Positions 17,628 to 26,032 are shown, counted from the stretch's first letter. The stretch is 64,000 nucleotides of DNA from Bacteroidota bacterium (GCA_009773165.1 WOUZ01000001.1:124001-188000); one strand, 5' to 3'. Program-made: numbers and translations. Notes: generated by a model from the sequence alone, not told the origin.

Positions 17628-18191
17628 ATGAAAAGTAAAGAGGAAGATCACGTATGGATTGAGCAGGTTTTAAAAGGAAAACCTGAGGCATTTGGCCCAT
17701 TGGTCGACCGTTACCAACATAGTATTTATGCTGTTGTAAACCGAATCATTAAGAACACTGCAGAATCTGAGGACATTACACAGATGGTGTTTATAAAAGC
17801 CTTCGAAGCTTTGCAGGGATTCAATCATAAATCGTTGTTCTCTACCTGGCTTCATCGCATTGCATATAATACAGCTATCAGCGCCTACCGCAAACGAACT
17901 GTTCCAATAGTTTCTTTGGATGAGCTTTCGATCGGCGGATACAATTTTTCTGACAAGAATGAGTTTAATGACGAAAAAGAGGCACAACTGCAACAGCTTG
18001 AAACTGCTCTGGAGTTATTGGCTCCTGAAGATCAACTGATGATTCATTACTATTACACTCAGAATTACAGTATCGATCAAATAAGTGAAATAAGCAAACT
18101 GTCAACCTCGAATGTGAAAGTTAAGTTATTCAGAATCAGAAAGAAACTACAAGAATTGATGCAATCTGTTACCAACACCTGTTTAAACTAA
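17628..18191 (+). CDS. ECF-type RNA polymerase sigma factor
   Basis: A 187-residue sigma-70 family protein of the extracytoplasmic-function group. Region 2 covers about 20-90 (PLVDRYQHSIYAVVNRI, AESEDITQMVFIKAFEAL, FSTWLHRIAYNTAISAYRK). Region 4 covers about 120-180, with the helix-turn-helix TQNYSIDQISEISKLSTSNVKVKLFRIRKKL. The linker is short, and no region 1.1 or 3 is present. The gene is followed after 5 bases by a small membrane protein without the zinc anti-sigma motif, then by a fructosamine kinase-like gene, so the three are probably one operon. The membrane protein may hold this sigma factor inactive; this is inference. Confidence 0.92.
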   Translation: MKSKEEDHVWIEQVLKGKPEAFGPLVDRYQHSIYAVVNRIIKNTAESEDITQMVFIKAFEALQGFNHKSLFSTWLHRIAYNTAISAYRKRTVPIVSLDELSIGGYNFSDKNEFNDEKEAQLQQLETALELLAPEDQLMIHYYYTQNYSIDQISEISKLSTSNVKVKLFRIRKKLQELMQSVTNTCLN

Positions 18192-18196
18192 ATATC

Positions 18197-18601
18197 ATGA
18201 ACGAGCAACAATTAGAAACTCTTTTAAAGCAGCTTCACAGCCCCAAAGCTCCTGAAGGAATGAAAGATGCTATTATGAAGAAGATAATTGCCGATGCACC
18301 TCAGCCAGTGAGCGTTACTTCGGCCTGGCCTGAAAAAAGTCTGCTTCTGTTCAGTCTGCTGGCTGCTTTTCTGACCTTATTATTTTTTGTCGACCTGCGT
18401 TTTGTGACTGACTGGCTCTGGTCGTCAGCTGCAAGTTTAAGTCTGATTTTTAGTCAGAATATCTTTTTGCTCAATAAAACAGCTGGTATTGCAAGCAAAC
18501 TACCTGTTTACCTGCTCATTACAACAATTTCAATTTCAGCACTGCTGATGTTGGAACGACTCATTTTGAGACGTGTTTTCCCACGTATTCATTTACTTTG
18601 A
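18197..18601 (+). CDS. Small two-helix membrane protein, putative anti-sigma partner
   Basis: I do not recognise a named family. The 134 residues comprise a short cytosolic N-terminal helix region (about 1-45, containing APEGMKDAIMKKI), a strong hydrophobic segment at about 48-68, an amphipathic middle and a second hydrophobic segment at about 103-124, ending in a basic tail (RRVFPRIH). There is no Cys, hence no HxxxCxxC zinc anti-sigma motif. Start and stop lie tightly between the ECF sigma gene (5-base gap) and the kinase gene (ATG two bases after the stop). This position is where anti-sigma factors usually lie, so that role is the best guess, held with low certainty. Confidence 0.6.
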   Translation: MNEQQLETLLKQLHSPKAPEGMKDAIMKKIIADAPQPVSVTSAWPEKSLLLFSLLAAFLTLLFFVDLRFVTDWLWSSAASLSLIFSQNIFLLNKTAGIASKLPVYLLITTISISALLMLERLILRRVFPRIHLL

Positions 18602-18603
18602 TC

Positions 18604-19488
18604 ATGCTGCCCTTTTCGATTGTTGGCAAGCTCGAGAAAGCACTGGCCCTCAAAACGGGACTTGAAACAACCATTACTTCCAGCCAGGCAACAGGAGGAG
18701 GTTCAATCAACCAGACCGTAAAAATAACCTATGGGGATGCCAATTTTTTTGTGAAATGGAATAGATCCGATTTATATCCGGGCATGTTTGATTATGAAAA
18801 AGCCGGCTTGCAATTAATTGGAAAAGAAAGCTCTATCCGCGTTCCTGAAATTATTGAGTCAGGAAGCGAAGCTTCTATCAGTTATTTATTGATGGAATAC
18901 ATCCCCGCAACCTCGCCAACGCACTCATTTTGGGAAAGTTTCGGTATTCAACTTGCAGAAATGCATCAAAAATCAGCAGCTTTATTCGGCCTCAATGATT
19001 CAAATTATATTGGATCACTACCTCAAAAAAACACATTAAGTGAAAGTTGGGATGATTTTTACCTGCATCAACGTCTTTTACCTTTGATTTCAACAGCGCA
19101 ACAAAAAAAACTGTTATCATCTGCAATCCTCCATTCCTTTGACCGCTTGACAGATAGGATAAAAACAATTTTTCCGATAGAAAAACCCTCATTACTTCAT
19201 GGAGATTTATGGAGCGGTAACTTTCTTTGCTCCGGCGACAAACAGCCTGTGTTGATTGATCCAGCGGTATATTACGGACATCGGGAAATGGATATCGCTA
19301 TGACACAGCTTTTTGGAGGCTTTCATCCCATTTTTTATGAAGCCTACAATCACAGATTTCCACTTGAAAAAGGATGGCAAGAGCGAGCTGACGTATGTAA
19401 CCTTTACCCTGTTCTGGTTCATGTAATTCTTTTTGGAGATTCCTATGTTTTTCAGCTCGAAAACATGCTTAGGCGTATCCTGAGATAA
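18604..19488 (+). CDS. Fructosamine kinase family protein
   Basis: A 294-residue cytosolic kinase of the fructosamine-3-kinase/ketosamine-3-kinase family, which phosphorylates sugar adducts on amines so that they fall off (deglycation repair). Seen features are ATGGGSINQTVKI (the flexible ATP loop, about 23-35), FFVKWN (the lysine strand, about 43-48), LLMEYI (about 97-102), LHGDLWSGNFL (the catalytic loop with Asp, about 199-209) and LIDPAVYYGHREMDIAM (metal-binding Asp, about 217-233). The ATG at 18604 is preferred to the TTG at 18598, which overlaps the previous stop. It is the last gene of the sigma-factor operon, which is an unusual pairing. Confidence 0.9.
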   Translation: MLPFSIVGKLEKALALKTGLETTITSSQATGGGSINQTVKITYGDANFFVKWNRSDLYPGMFDYEKAGLQLIGKESSIRVPEIIESGSEASISYLLMEYIPATSPTHSFWESFGIQLAEMHQKSAALFGLNDSNYIGSLPQKNTLSESWDDFYLHQRLLPLISTAQQKKLLSSAILHSFDRLTDRIKTIFPIEKPSLLHGDLWSGNFLCSGDKQPVLIDPAVYYGHREMDIAMTQLFGGFHPIFYEAYNHRFPLEKGWQERADVCNLYPVLVHVILFGDSYVFQLENMLRRILR

Positions 19489-19571
19489 AAAATAAGCTTT
19501 CTTTTAAATAGTCTAAATGATTTAATATCAATATTTTATTACAATTTCATTGTTTAATTAATCATAAACAC

Positions 19572-19579
19572 TATTTTAG
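19572..19579 (+). promoter_or_regulatory. Near-consensus -7 box for MltF-like gene
   Basis: TATTTTAG differs from TAnnTTTG at one position. ATTG at 19550-19553 with an 18-base spacer resembles the -33 element. The box ends 19 bases before the GTG start at 19599. Confidence 0.35.
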
Positions 19580-19598
19580 CGCATCAAATCACTGCATT

Positions 19599-21098
19599 GT
19601 GAGGATAAAAAAAACACGATTGAAGCCACTATTTTGGTTATTGCTTGTTCTGCTGACAGTTGGTATATTTTCCTGCACCGAAAACCAACCTGAGGAGAAG
19701 CTTACAGACGATGCATTCACTGACGTTTCAACGCTTAACCAGGCACTTAATAATAAGAAATTAAGAGTGTTAACCGATTATAATACTGTTAATTACTACA
19801 TCTATCGAGGCGAGCCAATGGGCTATCAGTATGAATTACTTAAAGCTTTTTCTGATCATCTTGGGTTAAGGCTAGAACTTCGTATTGAGAAAGATCTTGG
19901 TGAGGCAAAACAAAGTCTTGAAAAGGGTGAAGCCGACATGATCGCTCTTAATATGACGGTCACCGGAGATCGTTTGCGGAGATTTGATTTTTCTGAACCC
20001 ATAATTATCACACGTCAGGTACTGGTACAACGGCTTCCAAAAAACTGGCTTCAACTCCGAACACGCGATGAAATTGAAAAAGGATTAATCCGAAGCAGTT
20101 TAGAGTTGGCAGGTAAAACAATTCATGTTCAGGAAAATTCTGTTTTCTCCAAACGCCTGCGAACCCTTTCAGATGAAATCGGTGATACCATTTACATTAT
20201 TGAAGATAACCGCGATGTTGAAGACCTTGTGGCCGCCGTTGCAAACAAAGACATTGATTATACGATTGCAGACGAACATATGGCAGCGGTCTTTTTGAGA
20301 AATTATACCAATCTTGATATAAAGACAGCCATAAGTTTCGACCAAAAAATCGCCTGGGCATTGCGAAAAGAGCCTGACAACAAATTACTTGAAGAAATTA
20401 ACAAATGGCTGTCTGACTACCTTCCTTCGAGGGATGGTCGTTTGCTTTATGATAAATATTTTAGTCCGTTGGTAAAAAACAGAAGCCAAAGTGAGTATCA
20501 TTCCGTAACCGGTGATCGCTTAAGTCCTTACGACGATATCATTCGCAGTGCTGCGGAGAGCATTAACTGGGATTGGCGGCTTATGGCATCGCTTATTTAT
20601 CAGGAATCGGAGTTTAAACCTGATGTGAGAAGTTGGGCGGGTGCTTTCGGCCTGATGCAATTAATGCCTGGTGTAATGGAACAATTTAACATTGATTCAA
20701 CTGCTACACCCGAAGTGCAGGTTTTGGTTGGAGCTCAATATATACAGTACCTCGACAGGCAGATACCCGAAACCGTAACGGATACCATCGAGCGCAGTAA
20801 GTTTATTCTAGCCTCATATAATGCGGGTGTTGGACATGTGCTTGACGCACGCCGCCTGGCTGTAAAATACAACAAAAATCCGGATGTATGGACCGATAAT
20901 GTTGACTTCTTTATGCGAAACAAATCGAAACCAGCATTTTACAACGACCCAGTTGTTTATTATGGTTATGTGAGAGGAGAAGAAACATTTCGTTTCGTGG
21001 AAGAGATTACTGAGCGCTATGAACACTACAAGAATCTGATTGGTGTTGAAAAAAAATCGATAAAAAGAGACGATTCCCTCTTGAGAATCGTCTTTTGA
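19599..21098 (+). CDS. mltF: MltF-like membrane-bound lytic transglycosylase (lipoprotein)
   Basis: A 499-residue periplasmic enzyme that cuts peptidoglycan glycan strands non-hydrolytically. The GTG start gives a lipoprotein signal ending at Cys26 (LLTVGIFSC). Residues 50-290 form a solute-binding-protein family 3 domain (LRVLTDYNTVNYY, GYQYELLKAFSDHLGL, ADMIALNMTVTGDRLRRFDFSEP). Residues 305-440 form an SLT domain with catalytic Glu336 in IYQESEFKP, followed by SWAGAFGLMQLMPG and SYNAGVGHVLDA. This two-domain layout is that of MltF, in which the binding domain senses muropeptides. The last codons lie inside a terminator stem shared with the convergent flavodoxin gene. Confidence 0.93.
   Translation: MRIKKTRLKPLFWLLLVLLTVGIFSCTENQPEEKLTDDAFTDVSTLNQALNNKKLRVLTDYNTVNYYIYRGEPMGYQYELLKAFSDHLGLRLELRIEKDLGEAKQSLEKGEADMIALNMTVTGDRLRRFDFSEPIIITRQVLVQRLPKNWLQLRTRDEIEKGLIRSSLELAGKTIHVQENSVFSKRLRTLSDEIGDTIYIIEDNRDVEDLVAAVANKDIDYTIADEHMAAVFLRNYTNLDIKTAISFDQKIAWALRKEPDNKLLEEINKWLSDYLPSRDGRLLYDKYFSPLVKNRSQSEYHSVTGDRLSPYDDIIRSAAESINWDWRLMASLIYQESEFKPDVRSWAGAFGLMQLMPGVMEQFNIDSTATPEVQVLVGAQYIQYLDRQIPETVTDTIERSKFILASYNAGVGHVLDARRLAVKYNKNPDVWTDNVDFFMRNKSKPAFYNDPVVYYGYVRGEETFRFVEEITERYEHYKNLIGVEKKSIKRDDSLLRIVF
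21065..21096. terminator. Bidirectional terminator overlapping the end of the MltF-like gene
   Basis: AGACGATTC (21068-21076) pairs with GAATCGTCT (21085-21093) around an 8-base loop, and A/T pairs extend the stem outward. The plus-strand side ends in TTTT that is part of the last codon and stop. The minus-strand side is followed by a long T-rich run (complement of 21048-21066), so it should stop the flavodoxin transcript efficiently. Confidence 0.75.
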
Positions 21099-21133
21099 TA
21101 TAGAAATGTGACGGCTATGCCAAAACAATCTAT

Positions 21134-21658
21134 TTAAAAATCCATTTCTTCTGATAACAGATCAACCCATGCTTCAATGCGCACAGCTGTTAGCTCGGGC
21201 TGTTGATCGTGATCCAATGCCAATCCAAAAAACATCCCATTTGCAGTGCCTTCAGAATCTGTATAATCGTAACCTTCATCGGGCCATGCTCCAATAAGTT
21301 TGCCATTTCGTTCTTCAACTTGCCGTTTCATATATCCCAATGAATCAACAAAATGTTCAGGATAAAGAATCTGATTACCAAGACCAAAAGCAGCAATTTT
21401 TTTTGTAGAAAAATCAAACTCCCGTGTTTTTACAAAAAACTCATTCCACTTATTGTTATCCTTCGTATCGCGCCAGTCTTCTGCGCCAACCGTTGCACTT
21501 CCAATGATAAAATTCTCATATGCATTGAGCTTTGAGATATCAAATGATGCTACATCAGAAATTTCGACTTTATCAGTGCCAATTTCTTCACAAATAGCTT
21601 TTGCAGCCAACTCAACACTTCCACCCGGAGCCCAGTACAACAATAATGTTTTTTTCAT
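21134..21658 (-). CDS. Flavodoxin
   Basis: A 174-residue flavodoxin-fold electron carrier binding FMN. The N-terminal strand and phosphate loop read LLYWAPGGSVELAAKAI, so the classical TxTGxT loop is altered to WAPGGSVE. The second FMN-contact region is IIGSATVGAEDWRD (about 51-64), and the third is AFGLGNQILYPEHFVDSLG (about 87-105), which is strongly flavodoxin-like (GLGDQ..YPxxFxD). The length matches long-chain flavodoxins (about 170). It probably carries electrons between reductases, such as pyruvate- or ferredoxin-dependent enzymes; no partner gene is adjacent. It converges on the MltF-like gene. Confidence 0.88.
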   Translation of the reverse strand: MKKTLLLYWAPGGSVELAAKAICEEIGTDKVEISDVASFDISKLNAYENFIIGSATVGAEDWRDTKDNNKWNEFFVKTREFDFSTKKIAAFGLGNQILYPEHFVDSLGYMKRQVEERNGKLIGAWPDEGYDYTDSEGTANGMFFGLALDHDQQPELTAVRIEAWVDLLSEEMDF

Positions 21659-21906
21659 AAGACGATTTCGTATTTCAGTTTAATGGGGTAAAAATAAAAC
21701 TATTTGATGGGATTGATCCTATTCCACTTAAATTAGAATCTGTTTAAATAATAAACCTAAAAACAAAGAGGCACTCTAAAAAGTTGTATACTATTATTTT
21801 TTAGTCTTTTATATTAATTTTAAAAGTAATTCAAGGCTAATCTTGAAAAATTCGCTCCCGCAATCTATAGAAAAGTCAGAAGCTGTTTCGAAAAAACCGA
21901 ACTTTC
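21659..21906. other. AT-rich intergenic region
   Basis: These 248 bases lie between the flavodoxin start and the 3' end of the epimerase gene. I see no coding frame, convincing terminator or clear -7 box on the minus strand for flavodoxin. Confidence 0.45.
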
Positions 21907-22920
21907 TTAAGAAGTATGATCCCTAAGAAAAATCTTGCTGATATCGTTAATACTCTTTTCGACAGGTATAAATTTGAACCCAATTGCCTCTTCCAATTTA
22001 TGAGAGGAATAGCTCTTTTTTACAAGACTTGTCCGAGCAGTTTCACGCGTTATGGCTGGTGTCTCTCTCATTACAAAGCCTTTTATTGCCATCAAACGCC
22101 AGGCTATTTCAGCCATCCAGGGTTTCACATGGATTGAAGGCTCTTTTTTACCCAAACTCCCGGCTATCCAAGAAAACAACTGACGATAGCTTAGGTTTTC
22201 AGCCGATAGAATGAACCTCTGACCGTAATGCTTTTTTTCCATCAATGTCACCATAGCCGAGGCAACATCTCGGACATCTACATACCCGGTTGTACCAGAA
22301 GTATGAAACTTTAAACCTCTCCATACCAATGAAAACAATTCACTGCTGCCTGATTTCCAGTTACCTGGACCAAGTATCACAGCCGGATTCACGATAACGG
22401 CATTCAATCCTTCGGCAACACCACGCCAAACTTCTCTTTCAGCCCCATATTTTGAAACTGAATAAATAGAATTACTTCCGGAATTTTTCCACAGATTCTC
22501 TTCAGTTATCATGGCTTGATTCTCGCTTCTCCCTAAAGCAGCAATAGAACTTACATGACAAAAGGCAATATTTCCTTTATGAACTGCTGCGTTAACCAAA
22601 TTGGCAGTTCCGTTAACATTCGTCAACAACATCAGACGACGCATCGAAGGGTGAAATGAAACAATTGCTGCGCAATGATAAATTTCATCTACATCAACCA
22701 TAAGATCTTCAAGTACAGTAATATCAGTCAAATCAGCGTCAACCCACTGAATGGCTTTCAGTTGTTTTTCGGCTTCCAATGCATAAAGTGAAAACACCTT
22801 CTCAATCAGATGCATATCTGAACCTGAACGCTTCATAGCTTTGATCTCAGCACCCTTATTGCTTAATTGCACCATCAGGTGTGATCCTACCAATCCTGTT
22901 GCTCCTGTTACTAATTTCAT
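21907..22920 (-). CDS. NAD-dependent epimerase/dehydratase family protein
   Basis: A 337-residue extended SDR. The Rossmann motif TGATGLVG is at residues 5-12, directly at the N-terminus, so the ATG at 22920 must be the true start. The catalytic YxxxK is Tyr153 and Lys157 (YSVSKYGAE), with Ser124/125 in HVSSIAALG. Nearby conserved parts are VDEIYHCAA (77-85) and VIVNPAVILGPGNW near 175-190. The family includes nucleotide-sugar epimerases, dihydroflavonol-reductase-like and 3-beta-HSD-like enzymes; the LGPGNW motif and overall shape suggest the dihydroflavonol-4-reductase-like branch. The substrate is unknown. A TATCTTTG box lies only four bases upstream of the ATG, so the mRNA may be leaderless. 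Confidence 0.88.
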   Translation of the reverse strand: MKLVTGATGLVGSHLMVQLSNKGAEIKAMKRSGSDMHLIEKVFSLYALEAEKQLKAIQWVDADLTDITVLEDLMVDVDEIYHCAAIVSFHPSMRRLMLLTNVNGTANLVNAAVHKGNIAFCHVSSIAALGRSENQAMITEENLWKNSGSNSIYSVSKYGAEREVWRGVAEGLNAVIVNPAVILGPGNWKSGSSELFSLVWRGLKFHTSGTTGYVDVRDVASAMVTLMEKKHYGQRFILSAENLSYRQLFSWIAGSLGKKEPSIHVKPWMAEIAWRLMAIKGFVMRETPAITRETARTSLVKKSYSSHKLEEAIGFKFIPVEKSINDISKIFLRDHTS

Positions 22921-22924
22921 GCAA

Positions 22925-22932
22925 CAAAGATA
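22925..22932 (-). promoter_or_regulatory. -7 box abutting the epimerase start codon
   Basis: On the minus strand this reads TATCTTTG, an exact TAnnTTTG, with only four bases to the ATG at 22920. Transcription would start at or beside the ATG. Confidence 0.5.
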
Positions 22933-23012
22933 GGCAAGTTTCGTATTTAACCACGCCCTGTCGCTTCGTTACATCTGCCGCATCCTTACAAAAATGGTTT
23001 TCTTCTTTTTCC

Positions 23013-23020
23013 TATCTTTG
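23013..23020 (+). promoter_or_regulatory. Bacteroidota -7 box for tyrS
   Basis: TATCTTTG is an exact TAnnTTTG. It lies inside a 5' extension of the reading frame (in-frame ATG at 22994), which shows that the extension is not translated and that tyrS starts at 23042 or 23048. Confidence 0.55.
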
Positions 23021-23041
23021 CCGCCTAAAAATTATACGTTT

Positions 23042-24343
23042 ATGCAAATGAATTTTGTTGAAGAGTTGCGTTGGAGAGGCATGATCCATGATCTTACACC
23101 CGGAACGGAAGAACAGTTGAACAAGGAATTGACAGCAGCTTATGTTGGCATTGATCCAACGGCTGACTCACTGCATATTGGACATTTGGTGAGTATTATG
23201 ATGTTAAAACATTTGCAACTCTCTGGTCATAAGCCTATTGCTCTTGTAGGTGGCGCTACAGGTATGATTGGCGACCCTTCAGGAAAATCGCAGGAACGAA
23301 ACCTGCTCGACGAAAAAACCTTACGTCATAACCAGGAATGCATCAAAAACCAGCTGGCAAAATTTCTTGATTTTGAAACAGCTGCACCCAATAAGGCTGA
23401 ACTCGTTAACAATTACGACTGGATGAAAGACTACAGTTTTCTGGCTTTTATCCGTGATATCGGGAAGCATCTGACGGTTAATTATATGATGTCGAAGGAT
23501 TCGGTAAAAAAGCGTCTGGCTGCGGATAGTGGCAGTGGAATGTCGTTTACCGAATTCACTTATCAACTGGTACAAGGTTTCGATTTTTTTCACCTTTACC
23601 AACATCACAACTGCAAACTACAAATGGGTGGTTCCGACCAATGGGGAAATATAACTACTGGTACTGAACTGATTAGAAGAAAGTTAGGTTCTGATCAAAA
23701 TGCTTTTGCTCTAACTTGCCCCCTTATTACGAAAGCTGATGGTGGAAAATTTGGAAAAACGGAATCAGGCAATATTTGGTTAGATCCCGAAAAGACCTCT
23801 CCATATGCCTTCTATCAATTCTGGCTGAATTGTTCTGATGAAGATGCTGAAAAATACATAAAAATCTTCACCCTACTTGACAAAGAAACAATCGGTCAGC
23901 TCGTGGAAGCTCACCGTGAAGCTCCGCATACTCGCGTCTTGCAAAAGGCTTTGGCAAAAGAAGTAACTGTAAGCGTTCACTCTGCCGAAGATTTGGAAAT
24001 GGCAGAGGAAGCCAGCCAGATTCTTTTTGGAAAAGGAACAACAGAAGTGCTTCACAAAATGAATGAGGCCATGTTGTTAAATGTTTTTGATGGAGTTCCA
24101 CGTGCTGCAATCTCAATCTCAATTTTGAAAGAAACTGTCGAGATCACCGAATTTTTATCAACCCATACAGGAATCTTTTCATCAAAAGGCGAAGCCCGAA
24201 GAAGTTTGAAAGAGAACAGCGTTTCGATCAACAAAGAAAAAGTAACGGAAGTTACCATGCTGAACACAAACGACTTACTGCAGAATAAGTATATCCTTGT
24301 TCAGAAAGGCAAGAAAAACTATTTCCTGGTGATTGCTGAATAA
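23042..24343 (+). CDS. tyrS: Tyrosyl-tRNA synthetase
   Basis: TyrRS charges tRNA-Tyr. From the ATG at 23042 the protein has 433 residues; the ATG at 23048 ([11 protein letters not shown]) is an equally good start. The upstream ATG at 22994 is rejected because the promoter box lies downstream of it. The class I core has the HIGH motif in [17 protein letters not shown] (about 41-57), the tyrosine-binding [10 protein letters not shown] (about 180-189) and the KMSKS counterpart KFGKTESGN (about 233-241). The C-terminal S4-like RNA-binding domain covers about 360-430 ([19 protein letters not shown]). A strong terminator follows the stop. Confidence 0.97.
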   Translation: MQMNFVEELRWRGMIHDLTPGTEEQLNKELTAAYVGIDPTADSLHIGHLVSIMMLKHLQLSGHKPIALVGGATGMIGDPSGKSQERNLLDEKTLRHNQECIKNQLAKFLDFETAAPNKAELVNNYDWMKDYSFLAFIRDIGKHLTVNYMMSKDSVKKRLAADSGSGMSFTEFTYQLVQGFDFFHLYQHHNCKLQMGGSDQWGNITTGTELIRRKLGSDQNAFALTCPLITKADGGKFGKTESGNIWLDPEKTSPYAFYQFWLNCSDEDAEKYIKIFTLLDKETIGQLVEAHREAPHTRVLQKALAKEVTVSVHSAEDLEMAEEASQILFGKGTTEVLHKMNEAMLLNVFDGVPRAAISISILKETVEITEFLSTHTGIFSSKGEARRSLKENSVSINKEKVTEVTMLNTNDLLQNKYILVQKGKKNYFLVIAE

Positions 24344-24370
24344 GATTAACATCATCTTAAAATTTAATTA

Positions 24371-24408
24371 AGAGGGCTTTTTTTTCAAAAACAGCCCTCT
24401 TTTTTTTT
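24371..24408 (+). terminator. Intrinsic terminator after tyrS
   Basis: AGAGGGCT (24371-24378) pairs with AGCCCTCT (24393-24400), followed by eight T. The loop is T/A-rich. It lies 28 bases past the tyrS stop and before the transporter start at 24438. Confidence 0.88.
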
Positions 24409-24437
24409 AAATTGCGGCTTCAAACGGAACACATCCA

Positions 24438-25478
24438 ATGATCATCGATCCTGCTTATTCTCAGCTTATTCTGCCAATGATCATCGCGATCTTTCTCGCC
24501 ATCAATATGGGAGGAAGTGGCACAGCTCCTTCGTTTTCTGCGGCTTACGGAGCCAATCTAATTCCAAAAAGTCTAATCCCGGGATTGTTTGGCATTATGG
24601 TTTTTGTTGGAGCTATCGTTGCGGGCAAAAATGTAGCTTATACATTAGGTCGAGGCATACTTCCGCATGAGAATATGACAATTATTCTTACTTCCATAAT
24701 TCTTTTATCAGTGGCTTTGTCGTTGCTTATGGCCAATTTATTGGGAGTGCCCCAATCCACCAGCCAGTCAACTGTTTTTGCTTTAGCTGGTACTGCGCTT
24801 TATTTCAATGTTTTAGAAACAGATAAGTTATTTTTTGTAATTATCCCTGTATGGTTTGTTCTTCCTGTTATATCATTTTTCCTTACATATCTGGCCGGGA
24901 AGTACATTTACAAACCCATGAAAAAACGCTCGTCCTTTGAGTTTGAGACATTAAAAAAACATCCTGGATTGCAGGCATTGGTTCTCATTTCATCCTTGTA
25001 TGTAGCTTTTTCTATTGGCGCTAATAATGTTGCCAACGCAAGCGGGCCAATTGCTTCGATGGTAATGAATGTGCTCGGGCTGAGTGACAATCAAACCAAT
25101 TTCAATTTGGTGATGGTACTTTCTGTTTTGATAATTGCGCCGGCTTTTGGCATCGGAAGTTCACTGCTTGGCAACAAAGTTGTTCAATCTACTGGAAAAG
25201 AGATCATTGAGTTTGGTCCTTTATCAGCAACGATTATTGCGATGATCACAGCTACTTTGTTATTGAGTGTCTCCATTACAAAAGGTATTCCTGCATCTTT
25301 GGTACAGCTAAACACAGGTGCAATTTTAGGTATTGGATGTGCAAAATTGGGGTGGAAAGAGATATTTAGCAAAAGTACTGTTCAAAAATTCTGGGTTATA
25401 TGGATTATTGCACCCATTTTAGCTTTTGCACTTTCAATAGGTTTAACCTGGATTGCCGACAAAATGGGAATGCTTTAG
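24438..25478 (+). CDS. PiT-family inorganic anion transporter (phosphate or sulfate)
   Basis: A 346-residue inner-membrane transporter of the PiT family with about ten hydrophobic segments. The second half carries the family signature SIGANNVANASGPIAS (about 194-209). The first-half counterpart is degenerate: AINMGGSGTAPSFSAAYG (about 20-37) replaces the expected GANDVANS-type motif. Segments such as GRGILPHENM and NLLGVPQSTSQSTV follow the family repeat. The short length and the altered first signature recall the CysP-type sulfate permease branch as well as short phosphate transporters, so the substrate is left open. No PhoU-like partner gene is adjacent. Its TAG stop shares bases with the stop of the convergent lipocalin gene. 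Confidence 0.88.
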   Translation: MIIDPAYSQLILPMIIAIFLAINMGGSGTAPSFSAAYGANLIPKSLIPGLFGIMVFVGAIVAGKNVAYTLGRGILPHENMTIILTSIILLSVALSLLMANLLGVPQSTSQSTVFALAGTALYFNVLETDKLFFVIIPVWFVLPVISFFLTYLAGKYIYKPMKKRSSFEFETLKKHPGLQALVLISSLYVAFSIGANNVANASGPIASMVMNVLGLSDNQTNFNLVMVLSVLIIAPAFGIGSSLLGNKVVQSTGKEIIEFGPLSATIIAMITATLLLSVSITKGIPASLVQLNTGAILGIGCAKLGWKEIFSKSTVQKFWVIWIIAPILAFALSIGLTWIADKMGML

Positions 25479-26032
25479 TTGTTCATTGTTTTTTGTTGAA
25501 CAAATTCCACTTTTGATAAATCATAACCAAGTTCTTCGGCACGCTTCAATAACATATCAAGGGTTGCTTTTTCCATTTCCGGTTTCCGGCTTAATATCCA
25601 AAGGTAAGTATCAGAGCTGCTGCCAATAAGGGCATAGCTATAGTCCTGCTGATCCAGTTCAAGAATAAAATAATCTGCATAAAAAATCCAGAAGAACGAC
25701 ACTTTTAAATGTCCTTTTCCATCTTTAGAAGCTACTTTAGCCTTTCCAACAGCAATTTTCTCTTCCCCATCGAGACTATTCATATAACCTTTATTGATAA
25801 CTTCAATCATCCCGTCATCCCGAAGCTTATAGGTTGCAGTAACTCCTGTTAACCCACGTTCAAATCGGTGTGGAAAACGGGCAATTTCGTACCAGGTACC
25901 CAAAAAACGGTTCAATTCTACCGTTTTGATTTCGGTCATCATTTTACGTCTAAAACTTCCGGAACAGCTGCTCATAATAGATCCTGATAAAACCAGGATA
26001 ATCCCGGCGATTAATACTTTCGAATATTTCAT
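25475..26032 (-). CDS. blc: Lipocalin-family lipoprotein (Blc-like)
   Basis: A 185-residue outer-membrane lipoprotein of the bacterial lipocalin family, which binds lysophospholipids or fatty acids in E. coli. The signal peptide ends at lipidated Cys23 (LSGSIMSSC). The lipocalin GxW motif is FLGTWYEIARFPHRFERG (about 43-60, Trp47). Later family blocks are KVSFFWIFYADYFILEL (about 108-124) and YLWILSRKP (about 144-152). The final Asn-rich tail is short. It overlaps the convergent transporter gene by four bases (TTAG, 25475-25478). A TATCTTTG box on the minus strand lies 57 bases upstream. Confidence 0.94.
   Translation of the reverse strand: MKYSKVLIAGIILVLSGSIMSSCSGSFRRKMMTEIKTVELNRFLGTWYEIARFPHRFERGLTGVTATYKLRDDGMIEVINKGYMNSLDGEEKIAVGKAKVASKDGKGHLKVSFFWIFYADYFILELDQQDYSYALIGSSSDTYLWILSRKPEMEKATLDMLLKRAEELGYDLSKVEFVQQKTMNN

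Noticed and set aside
18197-18601. Classical zinc-binding anti-sigma factor
   Set aside because: The protein has no Cys and lacks HxxxCxxC, so only the position supports an anti-sigma role.
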